A stretch of DNA of 64,000 nt from Sulfuricurvum sp. IAE1 (GCF_004347735.1 NZ_SLTI01000063.1:124001-188000); one strand, 5' to 3'; positions 43,566 through 53,144 are shown, counted from the stretch's first letter. Numbers and translations are program-made. The notes: generated from the sequence alone by a model not told the origin.

Positions 43566-45478
43566 GCAATGCAATGCGTCAAAAAATGGCGGATACGATC
43601 CGTTTTTTAGCCGCCGATATGGTACAGCAGGCCAATTCGGGCCATCCCGGAGCCCCGATGGGCCTTGCGGACATTGCAGTCGTCCTCTCCGAACACCTGA
43701 ATCACAATCCGAAAAATCCTAAATGGCTTAACCGGGACCGTCTGGTCTTTTCCGGCGGTCACGGGACAGGGCTTATCTATTCGCTCTATTATCTTTGGGG
43801 ATACGGCCTGGAGATGGACGACCTCAAATCGTTCCGCCAGCTCGATTCCGCGACTCCGGGGCATCCCGAGTACGGTCATACGGCCGGGGTCGAGATTACG
43901 ACCGGACCGTTGGGGCAGGGTGTCGCGAATGCCGTCGGATTTGCGATGGCGGCCAAATACGTCGGCCATAAAGTCAATTCCGAAACGGCCGCATTGATCG
44001 ATCACAACGTCTATTGTCTCTGCGGCGACGGTGATCTCGAAGAGGGGATCAGCTACGAAGCGTGTTCGGTTGCGGGGCATCTTGGGCTGGATAACCTGAT
44101 CTTGATTTACGATTCCAACCGGATCACCATTGAAGGATCGACGGAACTGAGCATCAGCGAAAACATCCGCGGCCGGTTCGAATCACAAAACTGGGCGGTT
44201 CTTGAAATCGACGGGCACAATTTCGACGAGATTGACGGTGCGATCACGCAGGCCAAGATGATGAGCCGTCCGGTACTCATCATCGCCAACACGGTGATCG
44301 CCAAAGGCGGCGATAAACTGGAGGGTTCACACCACTCTCACGGGGCTCCCCTGGGACACGACGTCATCAAAGCGGCCAAAAGCGCCGCCGGGTTCGATCC
44401 TGAAAAAACCTTCCATGTCGATGCGGACGTACTGGAGCGTTTCCGCTGTGCGATCGAAAAAGGGGACCTCGCCGAGCGCGAGTGGAACCACCGGCTCAAA
44501 GAGCTTCCACTCTCGGAACAGAACGAAGCGTACGAGCAGCTGATCAACCCCGATTTCAGCCGCATCCAGTGGCCGACGTTCGAAAAAGCCGATGCGACAC
44601 GCAACACCAACGGGATCATCCTCAACGCTATCGCCAAAGCGATCCCGGGATTCCTTGGCGGATCGGCCGATCTGGGGCCTTCGAACAAAACCGAACTTTC
44701 CAACATGGGTGATTTCCCCAAAGGGAAAAACATCCATTTCGGCATCCGCGAACACGCCATGGCCTCCATAACGAACGCAATGGCGCTCTACGGCCCCCTG
44801 ATGCCGTTTTCGGCGACGTTCTTCGTCTTCAGCGATTACCTAAAGCCTTCCGCCCGTATCGCGGCGCTGAGCGGCATCCAGCACTTTTTCGTCTGGACGC
44901 ACGACAGTATCGGTGTGGGGGAAGACGGCCCGACCCACCAGCCGATCGAGCACCTGAGCCAGTTCCGTTCATTGCCGAATTTTTATGTTTACCGCCCTGC
45001 GGACGGGAACGAAAACGTCAAGTGCTGGCAAAAAGCGCTCCAGATGAAAAATGCCCCCTCGGCTTTCGTCTGCTCCCGCCAGAACCTTCCCCTCCTTCCC
45101 TCGGCGGCAAAAGGGGAGGTCGCGAACGGCGGGTATTTGCTGATCGAAAAAGCGGACGCGACGGTGACGCTGATGGCTTCGGGCTCTGAAGTTGGTCTTG
45201 CCCTCGAGACTGCGCAATTGCTCGAATCGAAAGGTGTGGCCGCCAATGTCGTCAGCGTTCCGTGCTTCGACCTGCTTCTCGAACAGCCTCAAAGCTACGT
45301 CGAGTCGATCATCAAACCTTCGACCAAAAAAGTGGCGATCGAAGCTGCCCGAGGCCTGGAGTGGTACCGTTTCGCCGACACCGTCGTCGGAATGGAGAGC
45401 TTCGGCGCCAGCGCTCCGGCGGATAAACTGTTCGAGCGTTTCGGATTTAGCGCCGAGGCAATCGCTTCCAAAATTTAA
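43562..45478 (+). CDS. tkt: Transketolase
   Basis: 638 residues, slightly shorter than the 660-residue E. coli form. TPP-binding GDGDLEEGISYEACSVAGHLGLDNLILIYDSN is readable, along with ANSGHPGAPMGLAD at the start, FGIREHAMASITNAMALYGP (catalytic Glu) and DSIGVGEDGPTHQPIEHL. It shuttles two-carbon units in the pentose-phosphate and related cycles. Last gene of the ispA-tkt run; three small hairpins follow its stop. Confidence 0.95.
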   Translation: MSNAMRQKMADTIRFLAADMVQQANSGHPGAPMGLADIAVVLSEHLNHNPKNPKWLNRDRLVFSGGHGTGLIYSLYYLWGYGLEMDDLKSFRQLDSATPGHPEYGHTAGVEITTGPLGQGVANAVGFAMAAKYVGHKVNSETAALIDHNVYCLCGDGDLEEGISYEACSVAGHLGLDNLILIYDSNRITIEGSTELSISENIRGRFESQNWAVLEIDGHNFDEIDGAITQAKMMSRPVLIIANTVIAKGGDKLEGSHHSHGAPLGHDVIKAAKSAAGFDPEKTFHVDADVLERFRCAIEKGDLAEREWNHRLKELPLSEQNEAYEQLINPDFSRIQWPTFEKADATRNTNGIILNAIAKAIPGFLGGSADLGPSNKTELSNMGDFPKGKNIHFGIREHAMASITNAMALYGPLMPFSATFFVFSDYLKPSARIAALSGIQHFFVWTHDSIGVGEDGPTHQPIEHLSQFRSLPNFYVYRPADGNENVKCWQKALQMKNAPSAFVCSRQNLPLLPSAAKGEVANGGYLLIEKADATVTLMASGSEVGLALETAQLLESKGVAANVVSVPCFDLLLEQPQSYVESIIKPSTKKVAIEAARGLEWYRFADTVVGMESFGASAPADKLFERFGFSAEAIASKI

Positions 45479-45483
45479 ATTCC

Positions 45484-45563
45484 GCCTCGGCTGAGGCAAG
45501 CTTCAGTGCCATAGCGGCTAGTGTAGCCAAAGGGATCGTAACCTTTTGGCGCTTCAAAAGGTT
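45484..45563 (+). promoter_or_regulatory. Three-hairpin leader before the SpoU methyltransferase
   Basis: Stems at 45484-45497 (GCCTC/GAGGC), 45516-45528 (GGCTA/TAGCC) and 45540-45563 (AACCTTTTG/CAAAAGGTT, 9 bp perfect, loop GCGCTT). The last stem contains AAAAGG, the only ribosome site for the ATG at 45568, so it would hide it. Confidence 0.5.
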
Positions 45564-45567
45564 ATAG

Positions 45568-46320
45568 ATGCACGATTCCCCCGAATATTTAGAGAAAAAA
45601 CGTTTTTTCGATTCACTGGTGACGCTGTACGGCCGTAACGTAGCCGTCGAGGTACTTCGCGACGAATCGGTCGAAATCCACAAACTCCACCTTTCCAAAA
45701 GCAACCGGGTCGACGAAACGATCAGGGAAATCGTCGATTTAGCCGAAATGCGCGGGGTGGAGATCAAATACCACACCAAAGAGGCGTTGTCGCGCATCTC
45801 CAAAAACAGCGCTCAGGATCAGGGGGTCGCCATCGACGTCAAGGCGCTCAATTACCGGAGTGCATCGCAGATACAGAGCGATTTTTCGGGTTCGTTCCGC
45901 CTTCTTGCGCTTGATGGGATCAACAACCCGCAGAACTTGGGGATGATTATCCGCTCCGCCGCCGCCAGCCGTATCGACGGCATCGTCCTGCCCAAGAAAA
46001 ATTCCACCAAGCTCTCACCGCTGGTGATGAAAGCAAGTGCGGGGACACTGTTCAAAATCCCGATCTATTACTGCGATACCCTCGCTGAGATACTCGGATT
46101 GCGGGAGACGGCGTTCATTACCCTCTCCTCCCATGCTAAAGACGACATCCATTCGCTCAAGATTCCTGAGAGGGCTGTTTTTGTGCTGGGGAACGAGTCC
46201 GAAGGGGTCAGCGATGCGGTGATGAAAGCGTCGACGCACAGTGTGTCAATCCCGATGCACCGGGGTGTTGAGTCGCTCAATGTGGCCGTAACGGCGGGGA
46301 TCGTCAGCTTCCTGCCATAA
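45568..46320 (+). CDS. SpoU/TrmH-family RNA 2'-O-methyltransferase
   Basis: 250 residues. An N-terminal domain with a substrate-binding part (SLVTLYGRNVAVEVL) is followed by the SPOUT core: NPQNLGMIIRSAAASRIDGIVLP, VFVLGNESEGVSD and GVESLNVAVTAGIVSF. The target nucleotide cannot be told from the sequence; it is distinct from the rlmB gene in this window. The structured leader suggests translational control. Ends in a 17-base overlap with the convergent thioredoxin-like gene. Confidence 0.85.
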   Translation: MHDSPEYLEKKRFFDSLVTLYGRNVAVEVLRDESVEIHKLHLSKSNRVDETIREIVDLAEMRGVEIKYHTKEALSRISKNSAQDQGVAIDVKALNYRSASQIQSDFSGSFRLLALDGINNPQNLGMIIRSAAASRIDGIVLPKKNSTKLSPLVMKASAGTLFKIPIYYCDTLAEILGLRETAFITLSSHAKDDIHSLKIPERAVFVLGNESEGVSDAVMKASTHSVSIPMHRGVESLNVAVTAGIVSFLP

Positions 46321-46627
46321 GATTGTAGGGGCGTGCTATCGCTTCGATCACTTCAGCGACGCTCATGTGCCGGCTTTTTCTGAGGAACTCTTTTCCCTGG
46401 AAAAAGACAAGGACCGTAGGGATGGCAAATACGCTGAAGTGCGATGCGATCTCCGGCGTTTCGGAAATATCGATGCTTTCAATAACAAAAGCCGGGAATT
46501 CGTCCATCACGGCTTCGGAGAGTTTGGGTTTGAGGGCATGGCAGACGTTGCAGCCGGGGGCGCTGAAATAGAGCATGACCGCGTCGTTGTGATGCAGGGT
46601 ATGGTGGATCGTATCGAGTGTTTGCAT
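46304..46627 (-). CDS. Thioredoxin-like protein
   Basis: 107 residues from the ATG at 46627. The redox site is CNVC in FSAPGCNVCHALKP (residues 22-35), not the canonical CGPC. The cis-proline is in AIPTVLVF. TATAAT lies just six bases before the start on this strand, so the mRNA may be leaderless. The start codon is 12 bases from the divergent radical SAM start. Probably a cytoplasmic thiol-disulfide protein. Confidence 0.8.
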   Translation of the reverse strand: MQTLDTIHHTLHHNDAVMLYFSAPGCNVCHALKPKLSEAVMDEFPAFVIESIDISETPEIASHFSVFAIPTVLVFFQGKEFLRKSRHMSVAEVIEAIARPYNLMAGS

Positions 46628-46639
46628 GAGGGGATTATA

Positions 46640-47515
46640 ATGAAATTTTTCCGCGCTTACGTTGAAGTGACCAATATATGCGGGCTTGCATGCAGTTTCT
46701 GCCCCCCGAAATCGCAGCCGAACACAACGATGCCGCTCCCGTTTTTCAGGGAGGTTTTGAAACAGCTCAGAGGCCGCACCGAAGAAATCGCTTTGCACGT
46801 CATGGGCGATCCTATGGTGTTGTCCAACCTCGATGCGTATTTGGACGAAGCCCATACGCAGGGATTTCGGGTCATGATTACGACGAGCGGATTTTATCTT
46901 GACCCCGATCGACGCTCGATGCTGCTTCATCCTTCGATCCGGCAGATAAACGTATCGCTAAACAGTTTCAACAAAAACAGTGCGGGTCGAAGTTTCGAGG
47001 AATACCTCGAGCCGATATTGGCCCTGTGCGACGACAAAGCGGACAAAAGAAGCGATATGTTTATCAATCTGAGGCTTTGGAACCTGGAGGGAACAGAACG
47101 GGATGAGGCTTTCAACGCCCGGCTGTTCACCAGACTCGAAGGACATTTCGATCTCGAAAGCGGCCATATTGTCCGCCATGCGAGCGGAGAACGCCAGAGT
47201 ATCCGAATGGCGTCCAAGGTGCTGCTCCATTTCGACCGCTATTTCGAGTGGCCCGCCCTCAGCAACCCCGATGCGGGAGACGGCTACTGCCACGGTCTGC
47301 GTTCGCAGATCGCGGTACTCTCAGACGGCAGAGTCGTCCCCTGCTGCCTGGACGGGGAGGGGGTGATCGATTTGGGTAACCTGCACGAGACAAATTTGGA
47401 TAGAATTCTCTCATCGAAACGCGCCCTGGCGATTGCTTCGGGATTCGAAGACGGGAAAGCCGTTGAAGAACTGTGCCGGAAGTGCACCTACAAAAAACGA
47501 TTTGACAAGGAGTAA
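46640..47515 (+). CDS. Radical SAM protein with SPASM-like C-terminus
   Basis: 291 residues from the ATG at 46640, preceded by GAGGGGATT. The radical SAM cluster is CGLACSFC near residue 14. The C-terminal part has cysteines in DGYCHG, PCCLDG and LCRKC, the pattern of a SPASM-type auxiliary cluster domain. HVMGDPM replaces the GGEP-type second motif. Substrate unknown; many such proteins modify peptides or RNA, but no precursor peptide gene is adjacent. Divergent from the thioredoxin-like gene. Confidence 0.75.
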   Translation: MKFFRAYVEVTNICGLACSFCPPKSQPNTTMPLPFFREVLKQLRGRTEEIALHVMGDPMVLSNLDAYLDEAHTQGFRVMITTSGFYLDPDRRSMLLHPSIRQINVSLNSFNKNSAGRSFEEYLEPILALCDDKADKRSDMFINLRLWNLEGTERDEAFNARLFTRLEGHFDLESGHIVRHASGERQSIRMASKVLLHFDRYFEWPALSNPDAGDGYCHGLRSQIAVLSDGRVVPCCLDGEGVIDLGNLHETNLDRILSSKRALAIASGFEDGKAVEELCRKCTYKKRFDKE

Positions 47516-47517
47516 AC

Positions 47518-48870
47518 ATGATTGAAAACCTGCTGGAATCGATCAACAATCGTGTCGCTCTGTATAACGAAGGGATTGACGAAAACGTCCACATCTACGA
47601 AATCGCGATCCTTCTTAAAAACCTTCACGACGAAGACGAAGAACTCTATACCCAAACGCTTGAGACCCTTCCCAAAGAGATTTTGGCGGAAGTCCTTTTG
47701 GAAATGCCTCAGCAGCATATGGAAGAAGCCTACGAACAACTGGGGGCCGAAGGGCTTGCCAACCTGGCTTCCGAGCTTGATACCGACGATGCCGCCGACC
47801 TGATCCAGCACATCGAAGAGGTCAATGAAGAGCTGGCCGAAGAGGTCCTCTCGAAACTTCCCGAAGAAGAGCGGGCCACGATCGAAACCCTCATTTCGTA
47901 CGACGAAAACGAAGCGGGTGCGTACATGCAGACCGAATTGTTTGAAGCTCGGGCGGATGAAAGCGTCGGCGAATCGATCAAGCGATTACGGGCGATGAAA
48001 GCCGAAGAGCTGATCGATAACGTCCATCAGGTTTTTATCGTTGACAAGCACCGTCGACTCATCGGCGCGATTTTGCTCGAAGACCTGATCCTTCATGAGC
48101 CCGACGAAATGTACCGCGACATCATGCACGACGGTCACAACACGGTGCATGTGCATGCGCACGATCCCATCTACGATGTTGTTGAAGTGTTTGCCAACTA
48201 TAACCTCAACACCCTTGCGGTTGTCGACGATAACCAGATATTGCTGGGGCGTATCACCGCCGACGACATCCACGACGTTATGGAAGAGCGGGCTACCGAA
48301 CAGATTTATCACATGGCGGGGGTCAACGAAGACGCTGAAGAGGACGAAGAATTCTGGAGCATCGGGAAAACCCGCGCGATCTGGCTGGCGATCAACCTTG
48401 TCACCGCAATCGCCGCATCGGTGGTGATCGGGATGTTCGACGCGACCATCGAAGCGATCGTCGCGCTGGCGATTTTAATGCCGATCGTGGCGTCTATGGG
48501 GGGAAATGCCGGGACGCAGACGCTTACCGTAACGGTGCGTAAAATCGCACTGGGCGAGATTGAGGGGAAGGAAGCCTATACGACCGTCAAGCGTGAGGTG
48601 TTGCTGGCGTTGTTTAACGGGTTTATTTTCGCCCTTGTCATCGGCGCGGTCGCCTATTTATGGTTTAAGATACCCCTTCTTGGCTTAGTAATTGCGTTAT
48701 CGATGATAATTAATCTTTTCTTTGCGGGATTTTTTGGTACACTAATTCCACTGGGGCTGCGGCGCGCCGGAATCGACCCCGCAATCGGATCGACCGTTAT
48801 TCTCACGACGGTGACCGACGTTGTCGGCTTTTTAAGCTTTTTGGGGCTTGCAACCCTCATATTATTATAA
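47518..48870 (+). CDS. mgtE: MgtE-type magnesium transporter
   Basis: 450 residues. An acidic N-terminal domain (MgtE_N), two CBS domains (about 135-255), then five membrane helices from about residue 290. The pore signature ILMPIVASMGGNAGTQTLTV is intact, with the selectivity Asp later in TTVTDVVGFLSFL. A channel-like Mg2+ importer gated by cytoplasmic Mg2+. Two bases after the radical SAM stop; AAGGAGTAAAC is its ribosome site. Confidence 0.93.
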   Translation: MIENLLESINNRVALYNEGIDENVHIYEIAILLKNLHDEDEELYTQTLETLPKEILAEVLLEMPQQHMEEAYEQLGAEGLANLASELDTDDAADLIQHIEEVNEELAEEVLSKLPEEERATIETLISYDENEAGAYMQTELFEARADESVGESIKRLRAMKAEELIDNVHQVFIVDKHRRLIGAILLEDLILHEPDEMYRDIMHDGHNTVHVHAHDPIYDVVEVFANYNLNTLAVVDDNQILLGRITADDIHDVMEERATEQIYHMAGVNEDAEEDEEFWSIGKTRAIWLAINLVTAIAASVVIGMFDATIEAIVALAILMPIVASMGGNAGTQTLTVTVRKIALGEIEGKEAYTTVKREVLLALFNGFIFALVIGAVAYLWFKIPLLGLVIALSMIINLFFAGFFGTLIPLGLRRAGIDPAIGSTVILTTVTDVVGFLSFLGLATLILL

Positions 48871-48879
48871 GGATCGGAA

Positions 48880-50028
48880 TTGGACAGGCGAGTACGCTAT
48901 TTTATCGAGGATTACTGGGATATTTTTATCGGGGTGGTCTCGATAGCGTTGGCATTCGTTTTTCATCTTCAGCACGAGTCGTCACTGGCGACCCTTTTCG
49001 CCGCGATCGGTATTGCGGCCCTTTCGCTTACGGTGGCTGAGGTCGCCGACATTCTCTCCGAACGTCTGCAGGAACCTTACGGCAGTTTTGTCCTTACTTT
49101 CAGCGCGGTTGCAGTCGAGATTATTCTGCTTTACGTCATTTTGCTGGAGGTGAAACACTCTCCCGAAGTGCTTGAAACGGTTAAGGGGGGGATTATTTCG
49201 GCGGTCATCGTCGACTTGAACGTCCTTTTGGGACTGGCCGTCTTTTTGGGCGGATTGGCCTTTACGCAGCAGCAGCATAACAAAGAGACTTCCAGTACGT
49301 ACAGTACCGTTTTATTCGTCTCTTCTTCGGCGCTGCTGGTCCCCGGGCTGCTCAGCCATACCGAACACGGCGCGGATGCGCTGACCCATGTCAGTCACCT
49401 TATCGCGGGTGTGCTGCTGCTCTTTTACATCATTATTTTCATTTTTCAGACACGGACCCACACCCATTTTTTCAAAGCGACGGCACGGAGCCGTTTTTTC
49501 CGGCTTAAACGCAAACTCCAAGAGCACGACGGTGAAATCGACGAGAGTGAATCGACCGATTATATTTTCGAGCATATGAGCACGGCGCTCAATTTTATCG
49601 CGATCTTTTTCTTTATCGCGATTATTGCGTTCGGTGCTGAGATTTTTGCCGGGGATGGGGTAGCGGTTGCCAAACAGTACGGCATTTCGGCCGGGCTCGC
49701 GGGGCTTGTCATTGCGATCATCAGCGTCAGCCCGGAGATTTTTACCGCGGTGCGGGCCGCGCGCAACGACCAGATACAGAGGGTTGTCAACATCGCCATG
49801 GGGGCTTCGACCGTATCGATTATCCTGACGGTGCCGATTCTGATGATGCTGGCCTATTTCAGCGGGATCAACCTGACCCTCGATTTCAACCCGCTGCAGA
49901 TCGGGGCGCTGCTGTTGACGATCCTGCTGGTATGGAAAACGACCGACGAAGGGGAGACGAACTATTTCGAAGGGGCGTCGCACCTGATGTTTTTCATCAG
50001 CTACGCGATCATCGCCGCATACTACTGA
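48880..50028 (+). CDS. Cation/proton antiporter (Ca2+/H+ exchanger, ChaA-like)
   Basis: 382 residues from a TTG at 48880, with AAGGATCGGAA before it. About eleven membrane helices arranged as two repeats. The repeat motifs are degenerate forms of the CaCA family: TVAEVADILSERLQEPYG then VAVEIILLY in the first half, SVSPEIFTAVRAARNDQIQR with MGASTV in the second. A His-rich cytoplasmic loop (TRTHTHFFKA) separates the halves. Probably exports Ca2+ or Na+. Follows mgtE directly. Confidence 0.8.
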   Translation: MDRRVRYFIEDYWDIFIGVVSIALAFVFHLQHESSLATLFAAIGIAALSLTVAEVADILSERLQEPYGSFVLTFSAVAVEIILLYVILLEVKHSPEVLETVKGGIISAVIVDLNVLLGLAVFLGGLAFTQQQHNKETSSTYSTVLFVSSSALLVPGLLSHTEHGADALTHVSHLIAGVLLLFYIIIFIFQTRTHTHFFKATARSRFFRLKRKLQEHDGEIDESESTDYIFEHMSTALNFIAIFFFIAIIAFGAEIFAGDGVAVAKQYGISAGLAGLVIAIISVSPEIFTAVRAARNDQIQRVVNIAMGASTVSIILTVPILMMLAYFSGINLTLDFNPLQIGALLLTILLVWKTTDEGETNYFEGASHLMFFISYAIIAAYY

Positions 50029-50765
50029 TGGTTATCCTGTTCGCACCCAGTGAGGGAAAACGTCCGGGAGGGACGGGCGAACCTCTCAGTCCGGGCTCGC
50101 TCCTTTTCCCCGAACTTTATTCCCGCCGCCTCGAAATGATCCGGCTCTACGAAGCGGTCGTGAGCCTGGGCGACGAAACGGCCCTTTCGGAACTGTTCGG
50201 ACTCAAAGACGCCGGTGAATTTGATCGTTACAAAGTGCCGTTCGCGCAAGCGGCGACGATGAAAGCGATCCTTCGTTACGACGGGGTGGCGTACGATTAT
50301 CTCGATTATCCGACACTCGATCCGTACGCACAGGAATACATCGACCGGCATGTAATCGTTTTTTCCAACCTGTTCGGGCCGATCGGTGCGGGTGATTCCA
50401 TCCCCGATTATAAACTCAAACAGGGCTCCGCGATCGGGGAGGCCGCGCCGGAAACGTTTTACCGAAAGCATTTTGCCGAGGCGCTGGACGAGTTGATCGG
50501 AGAACGCGAAGTGCTCGACATCCGCGCCGGGTTTTATGACAAGTTCTATGTCCCGAAAAGCAGACCGGTGACGATGAAGTTTCTAAAAGAGGGAAAAGCA
50601 CTCAGCCACTGGGCCAAAGCGTACCGGGGGAAAGTACTCAGAGAAGCGGCTATAAGCCGCCCCGAATCGGTAGACGAACTCCTCTCACTCGACATCGAGG
50701 GGCTGAGACTCGAAGAAATCCGCGAGACCAAAAAGTCCAAAGAGATCGTTTACTCCATTTGTTGA
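50028..50765 (+). CDS. YaaA family protein (UPF0246)
   Basis: 245 residues. Starts VILFAPSEGKRPGG and has the conserved FSNLFGPIGAGDSIPDYKLKQ, YDKFYVPK and SHWAKAYRGK. YaaA of E. coli lowers free iron and limits oxidative damage. Its start codon overlaps the antiporter stop. A very strong promoter for tRNA genes begins just after it. Confidence 0.8.
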   Translation: MVILFAPSEGKRPGGTGEPLSPGSLLFPELYSRRLEMIRLYEAVVSLGDETALSELFGLKDAGEFDRYKVPFAQAATMKAILRYDGVAYDYLDYPTLDPYAQEYIDRHVIVFSNLFGPIGAGDSIPDYKLKQGSAIGEAAPETFYRKHFAEALDELIGEREVLDIRAGFYDKFYVPKSRPVTMKFLKEGKALSHWAKAYRGKVLREAAISRPESVDELLSLDIEGLRLEEIRETKKSKEIVYSIC

Positions 50766-50783
50766 AAATCTTTCATCGAAGTC

Positions 50784-50812
50784 TTGACAATCGGCATTGA
50801 AATGACTATAAT
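50784..50812 (+). promoter_or_regulatory. Consensus sigma-70 promoter for the tRNA cluster
   Basis: TTGACA (50784-50789), 17-base spacer, TATAAT (50807-50812). Both hexamers match the consensus perfectly. The first tRNA starts at 50834. Confidence 0.8.
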
Positions 50813-50833
50813 TGCAGCTCCATTTCGCCTAAT

Positions 50834-50909
50834 GCCGGTTTAGCTCAGTTGGTAGAGCAACTGATTTGTAATCAGTAGGTCGGGAGTTCGAGTCCCCCAA
50901 TCGGCACCA
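50834..50909 (+). tRNA. tRNA-Thr (TGT)
   Basis: Cloverleaf with acceptor stem GCCGGTT/AATCGGC, anticodon stem CTGAT/ATCAG around loop TTGTA with anticodon TGT, T-loop GTTCGAGTC and encoded CCA. First of four tRNA genes before tuf. Confidence 0.95.
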
Positions 50910-50962
50910 TGTAGAAATCGGAACGCATTACATTTATCAGTGTTAGACCAGATTATGGCCGT

Positions 50963-51048
<86 letters not shown>

Positions 51049-51051
51049 TCT

Positions 51052-51128
<77 letters not shown>

Positions 51129-51226
51129 CTGGGAGCTGAAGTACAACCATAATACTACTTCAATCATTACCTTAAAACTGTAAAAATAGTTTTTAAGCTT
51201 CCAAATACGAACGTATCATTGTTTAT

Positions 51227-51301
<75 letters not shown>

Positions 51302-51354
51302 GTAATATTTTTGTAATATTTGAAAGCTTGAAAGCTATTTCAGCTGTTTTTTGG

Positions 51355-51360
51355 TATAAT
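51355..51360 (+). promoter_or_regulatory. -10 element for tuf
   Basis: TATAAT directly after GTTTTTTGG, a T-rich promoter typical of the phylum, 36 bases before the tuf ATG. It would supplement read-through from the tRNA promoter. Confidence 0.5.
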
Positions 51361-51395
51361 TCCAATTTCATTTACACATTCAGTCGGAGGACACA

Positions 51396-52595
51396 ATGGC
51401 AAAAGAAAAGTTTACGCGTACTAAACCACACGTTAACATCGGTACAATCGGTCACGTTGACCACGGTAAAACTACTTTGACAGCTGCTATTACAGCTGTA
51501 CTCGCAGTAACAAACGGTGCTGCTATGATGGACTACGATCAGATCGACAACGCTCCTGAAGAGCGCGAGCGCGGTATTACGATCGCTACATCACACGTTG
51601 AGTACGAAACAGACAAACGTCACTATGCGCACGTTGACTGTCCTGGTCACGCCGACTACGTTAAAAACATGATTACGGGTGCTGCTCAGATGGACGGCGC
51701 TATTCTCGTTGTTTCTGCAGCAGACGGCCCGATGCCACAAACACGTGAGCACATCCTTCTTTCAAAACAAGTCGGTGTTCCTTACATCGTTGTTTTCATG
51801 AACAAAGAAGATATGGTTGACGACGAAGAACTTCTTGAGCTTGTTGAAATGGAAATCCGTGAATTGCTCAGCAACTACGACTTCCCAGGTGACGATACTC
51901 CAATCGTAGCCGGTTCTGCACTTCGCGCTCTTGAAGAAGCGAAAACTGGAACACTCGGTGAGTGGTCTGCTAAAATCCAGAAGCTGATGGCTGCGGTTGA
52001 CGAGTACATCCCTGAGCCTACTCGTGAAACAGACAAAGATTTCTTGATGCCTGTTGAAGACGTTTTCTCAATCTCTGGACGTGGTACGGTTGTAACTGGT
52101 CGTATCGAGCGTGGTGTTGTTAAAATCGGTGACACTATCGAGATCGTCGGTCTTCGCGACACTCAGACAACAACCGTTACTGGTGTTGAAATGTTCCGTA
52201 AAGAAATGGAGCAAGGTGAAGCAGGTGATAACTGCGGTATCCTCCTCCGCGGTACGAAAAAAGAAGATGTTGAGCGTGGTCAGGTTCTTTGTAAGCCTAA
52301 ATCAATCACTCCTCACACAAAATTCGAAGCTGAAATCTACGTACTGAGCAAAGAAGAGGGTGGACGTCACACTCCATTCTTCAACGGTTACCGTCCTCAG
52401 TTCTACGTTCGTACAACGGACGTAACAGGTGCGATCACTCTGCCAGAAGGTACAGAGATGGTTATGCCTGGTGATAACGTTAAAATCAATGCCGAACTGA
52501 TCCATCCGATCGCGATGGAAGAAGGTACTCGCTTCGCGATCCGTGAAGGTGGACGTACTGTCGGTGCAGGTGTTGTTTCTAAAATCCTTGCATAA
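51396..52595 (+). CDS. tuf: Elongation factor Tu
   Basis: 399 residues. GTPase motifs [17 protein letters not shown] and NKED, with the effector loop [11 protein letters not shown]. Delivers aminoacyl-tRNA to the ribosome. GGAGGACAC is the ribosome site. The gene follows Thr-Tyr-Gly-Thr tRNAs as tufB does in E. coli. A palindrome ends the unit. Confidence 0.98.
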   Translation: MAKEKFTRTKPHVNIGTIGHVDHGKTTLTAAITAVLAVTNGAAMMDYDQIDNAPEERERGITIATSHVEYETDKRHYAHVDCPGHADYVKNMITGAAQMDGAILVVSAADGPMPQTREHILLSKQVGVPYIVVFMNKEDMVDDEELLELVEMEIRELLSNYDFPGDDTPIVAGSALRALEEAKTGTLGEWSAKIQKLMAAVDEYIPEPTRETDKDFLMPVEDVFSISGRGTVVTGRIERGVVKIGDTIEIVGLRDTQTTTVTGVEMFRKEMEQGEAGDNCGILLRGTKKEDVERGQVLCKPKSITPHTKFEAEIYVLSKEEGGRHTPFFNGYRPQFYVRTTDVTGAITLPEGTEMVMPGDNVKINAELIHPIAMEEGTRFAIREGGRTVGAGVVSKILA

Positions 52596-52600
52596 TTTCT

Positions 52601-52618
52601 TCCGGTCCGCGGACCGGA
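52601..52618 (+). terminator. Hairpin between tuf and rpmG
   Basis: An 18-base perfect palindrome centred on TCCGCGGA, followed by TTTAAAGG. It may reduce read-through from tuf into rpmG. Confidence 0.45.
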
Positions 52619-52632
52619 TTTAAAGGTTAACC

Positions 52633-52785
52633 ATGCGTGAAAATATTCACTTGGCTTGTGAAAAGTGCACACGCCGCAACTACCACACAAGCAAAAACAA
52701 AAAGACTCACACTGAAAAATTTTCAGTGAAAAAGTTTTGCAAATTCTGCCGCGAACACACCGTTCACAAAGAAGCGAAGCTTTAA
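52633..52785 (+). CDS. rpmG: 50S ribosomal protein L33
   Basis: 50 residues: start RENIHLACEKCTRRNYHT with the zinc-type CEKC and later CKFC, so the C+ form. Too short for usual ORF cut-offs. AAAGGTTAACC precedes the ATG. Sits between tuf and tRNA-Trp, the common order before secE. Confidence 0.94.
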   Translation: MRENIHLACEKCTRRNYHTSKNKKTHTEKFSVKKFCKFCREHTVHKEAKL

Positions 52786-52812
52786 GTCCTTTCCCTTCGG
52801 GGATTCAACCAT

Positions 52813-52888
52813 AGGTCAGTAGCTCCAATGGTAGAGCGCCGGATTCCAAATCCGATGGTTGGGGGTTCGAATCCCTCCTGGCCTGCCA
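52813..52888 (+). tRNA. tRNA-Trp (CCA)
   Basis: Acceptor stem AGGTCAG/CTGGCCT (one T-G pair), anticodon CCA in the loop TTCCAAA, T-loop GTTCGAATC, encoded CCA end. The outermost anticodon-stem pair is C-A. Located between rpmG and secE, as in many bacteria. Confidence 0.93.
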
Positions 52889-52949
52889 CCATTTTCGACT
52901 AATAGTGCTTGAGAGCTTTATTCGTTGGAAATGTCCCAAGGATACAATG

Positions 52950-53135
52950 ATGAAAAACACGTTGAGCAATTACATCCACAGCGCTAAAATGGAACTGGCG
53001 AAAGTCATTTTCCCGACGAAACCACAAGTTCGTCAGGCGTTTATCGCGGTACTGGTCGTTGTCACGTTTGTCGTTTTGTTCCTTGCGTTGGTGGACTTCA
53101 TCATGTCATCAACCGTTTCGGCAATTTTGAGTTAA
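52950..53135 (+). CDS. secE: Preprotein translocase subunit SecE
   Basis: 61 residues from the second ATG of ATGATG, seven bases after AAGGA; the first ATG at 52947 would add one residue. Single-helix form: amphipathic NYIHSAKMELAKVIFPTKPQV followed by one membrane helix. Stabilises SecY. Ten bases before nusG. Confidence 0.93.
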   Translation: MKNTLSNYIHSAKMELAKVIFPTKPQVRQAFIAVLVVVTFVVLFLALVDFIMSSTVSAILS

Positions 53136-53144
53136 GGAAAGAAC

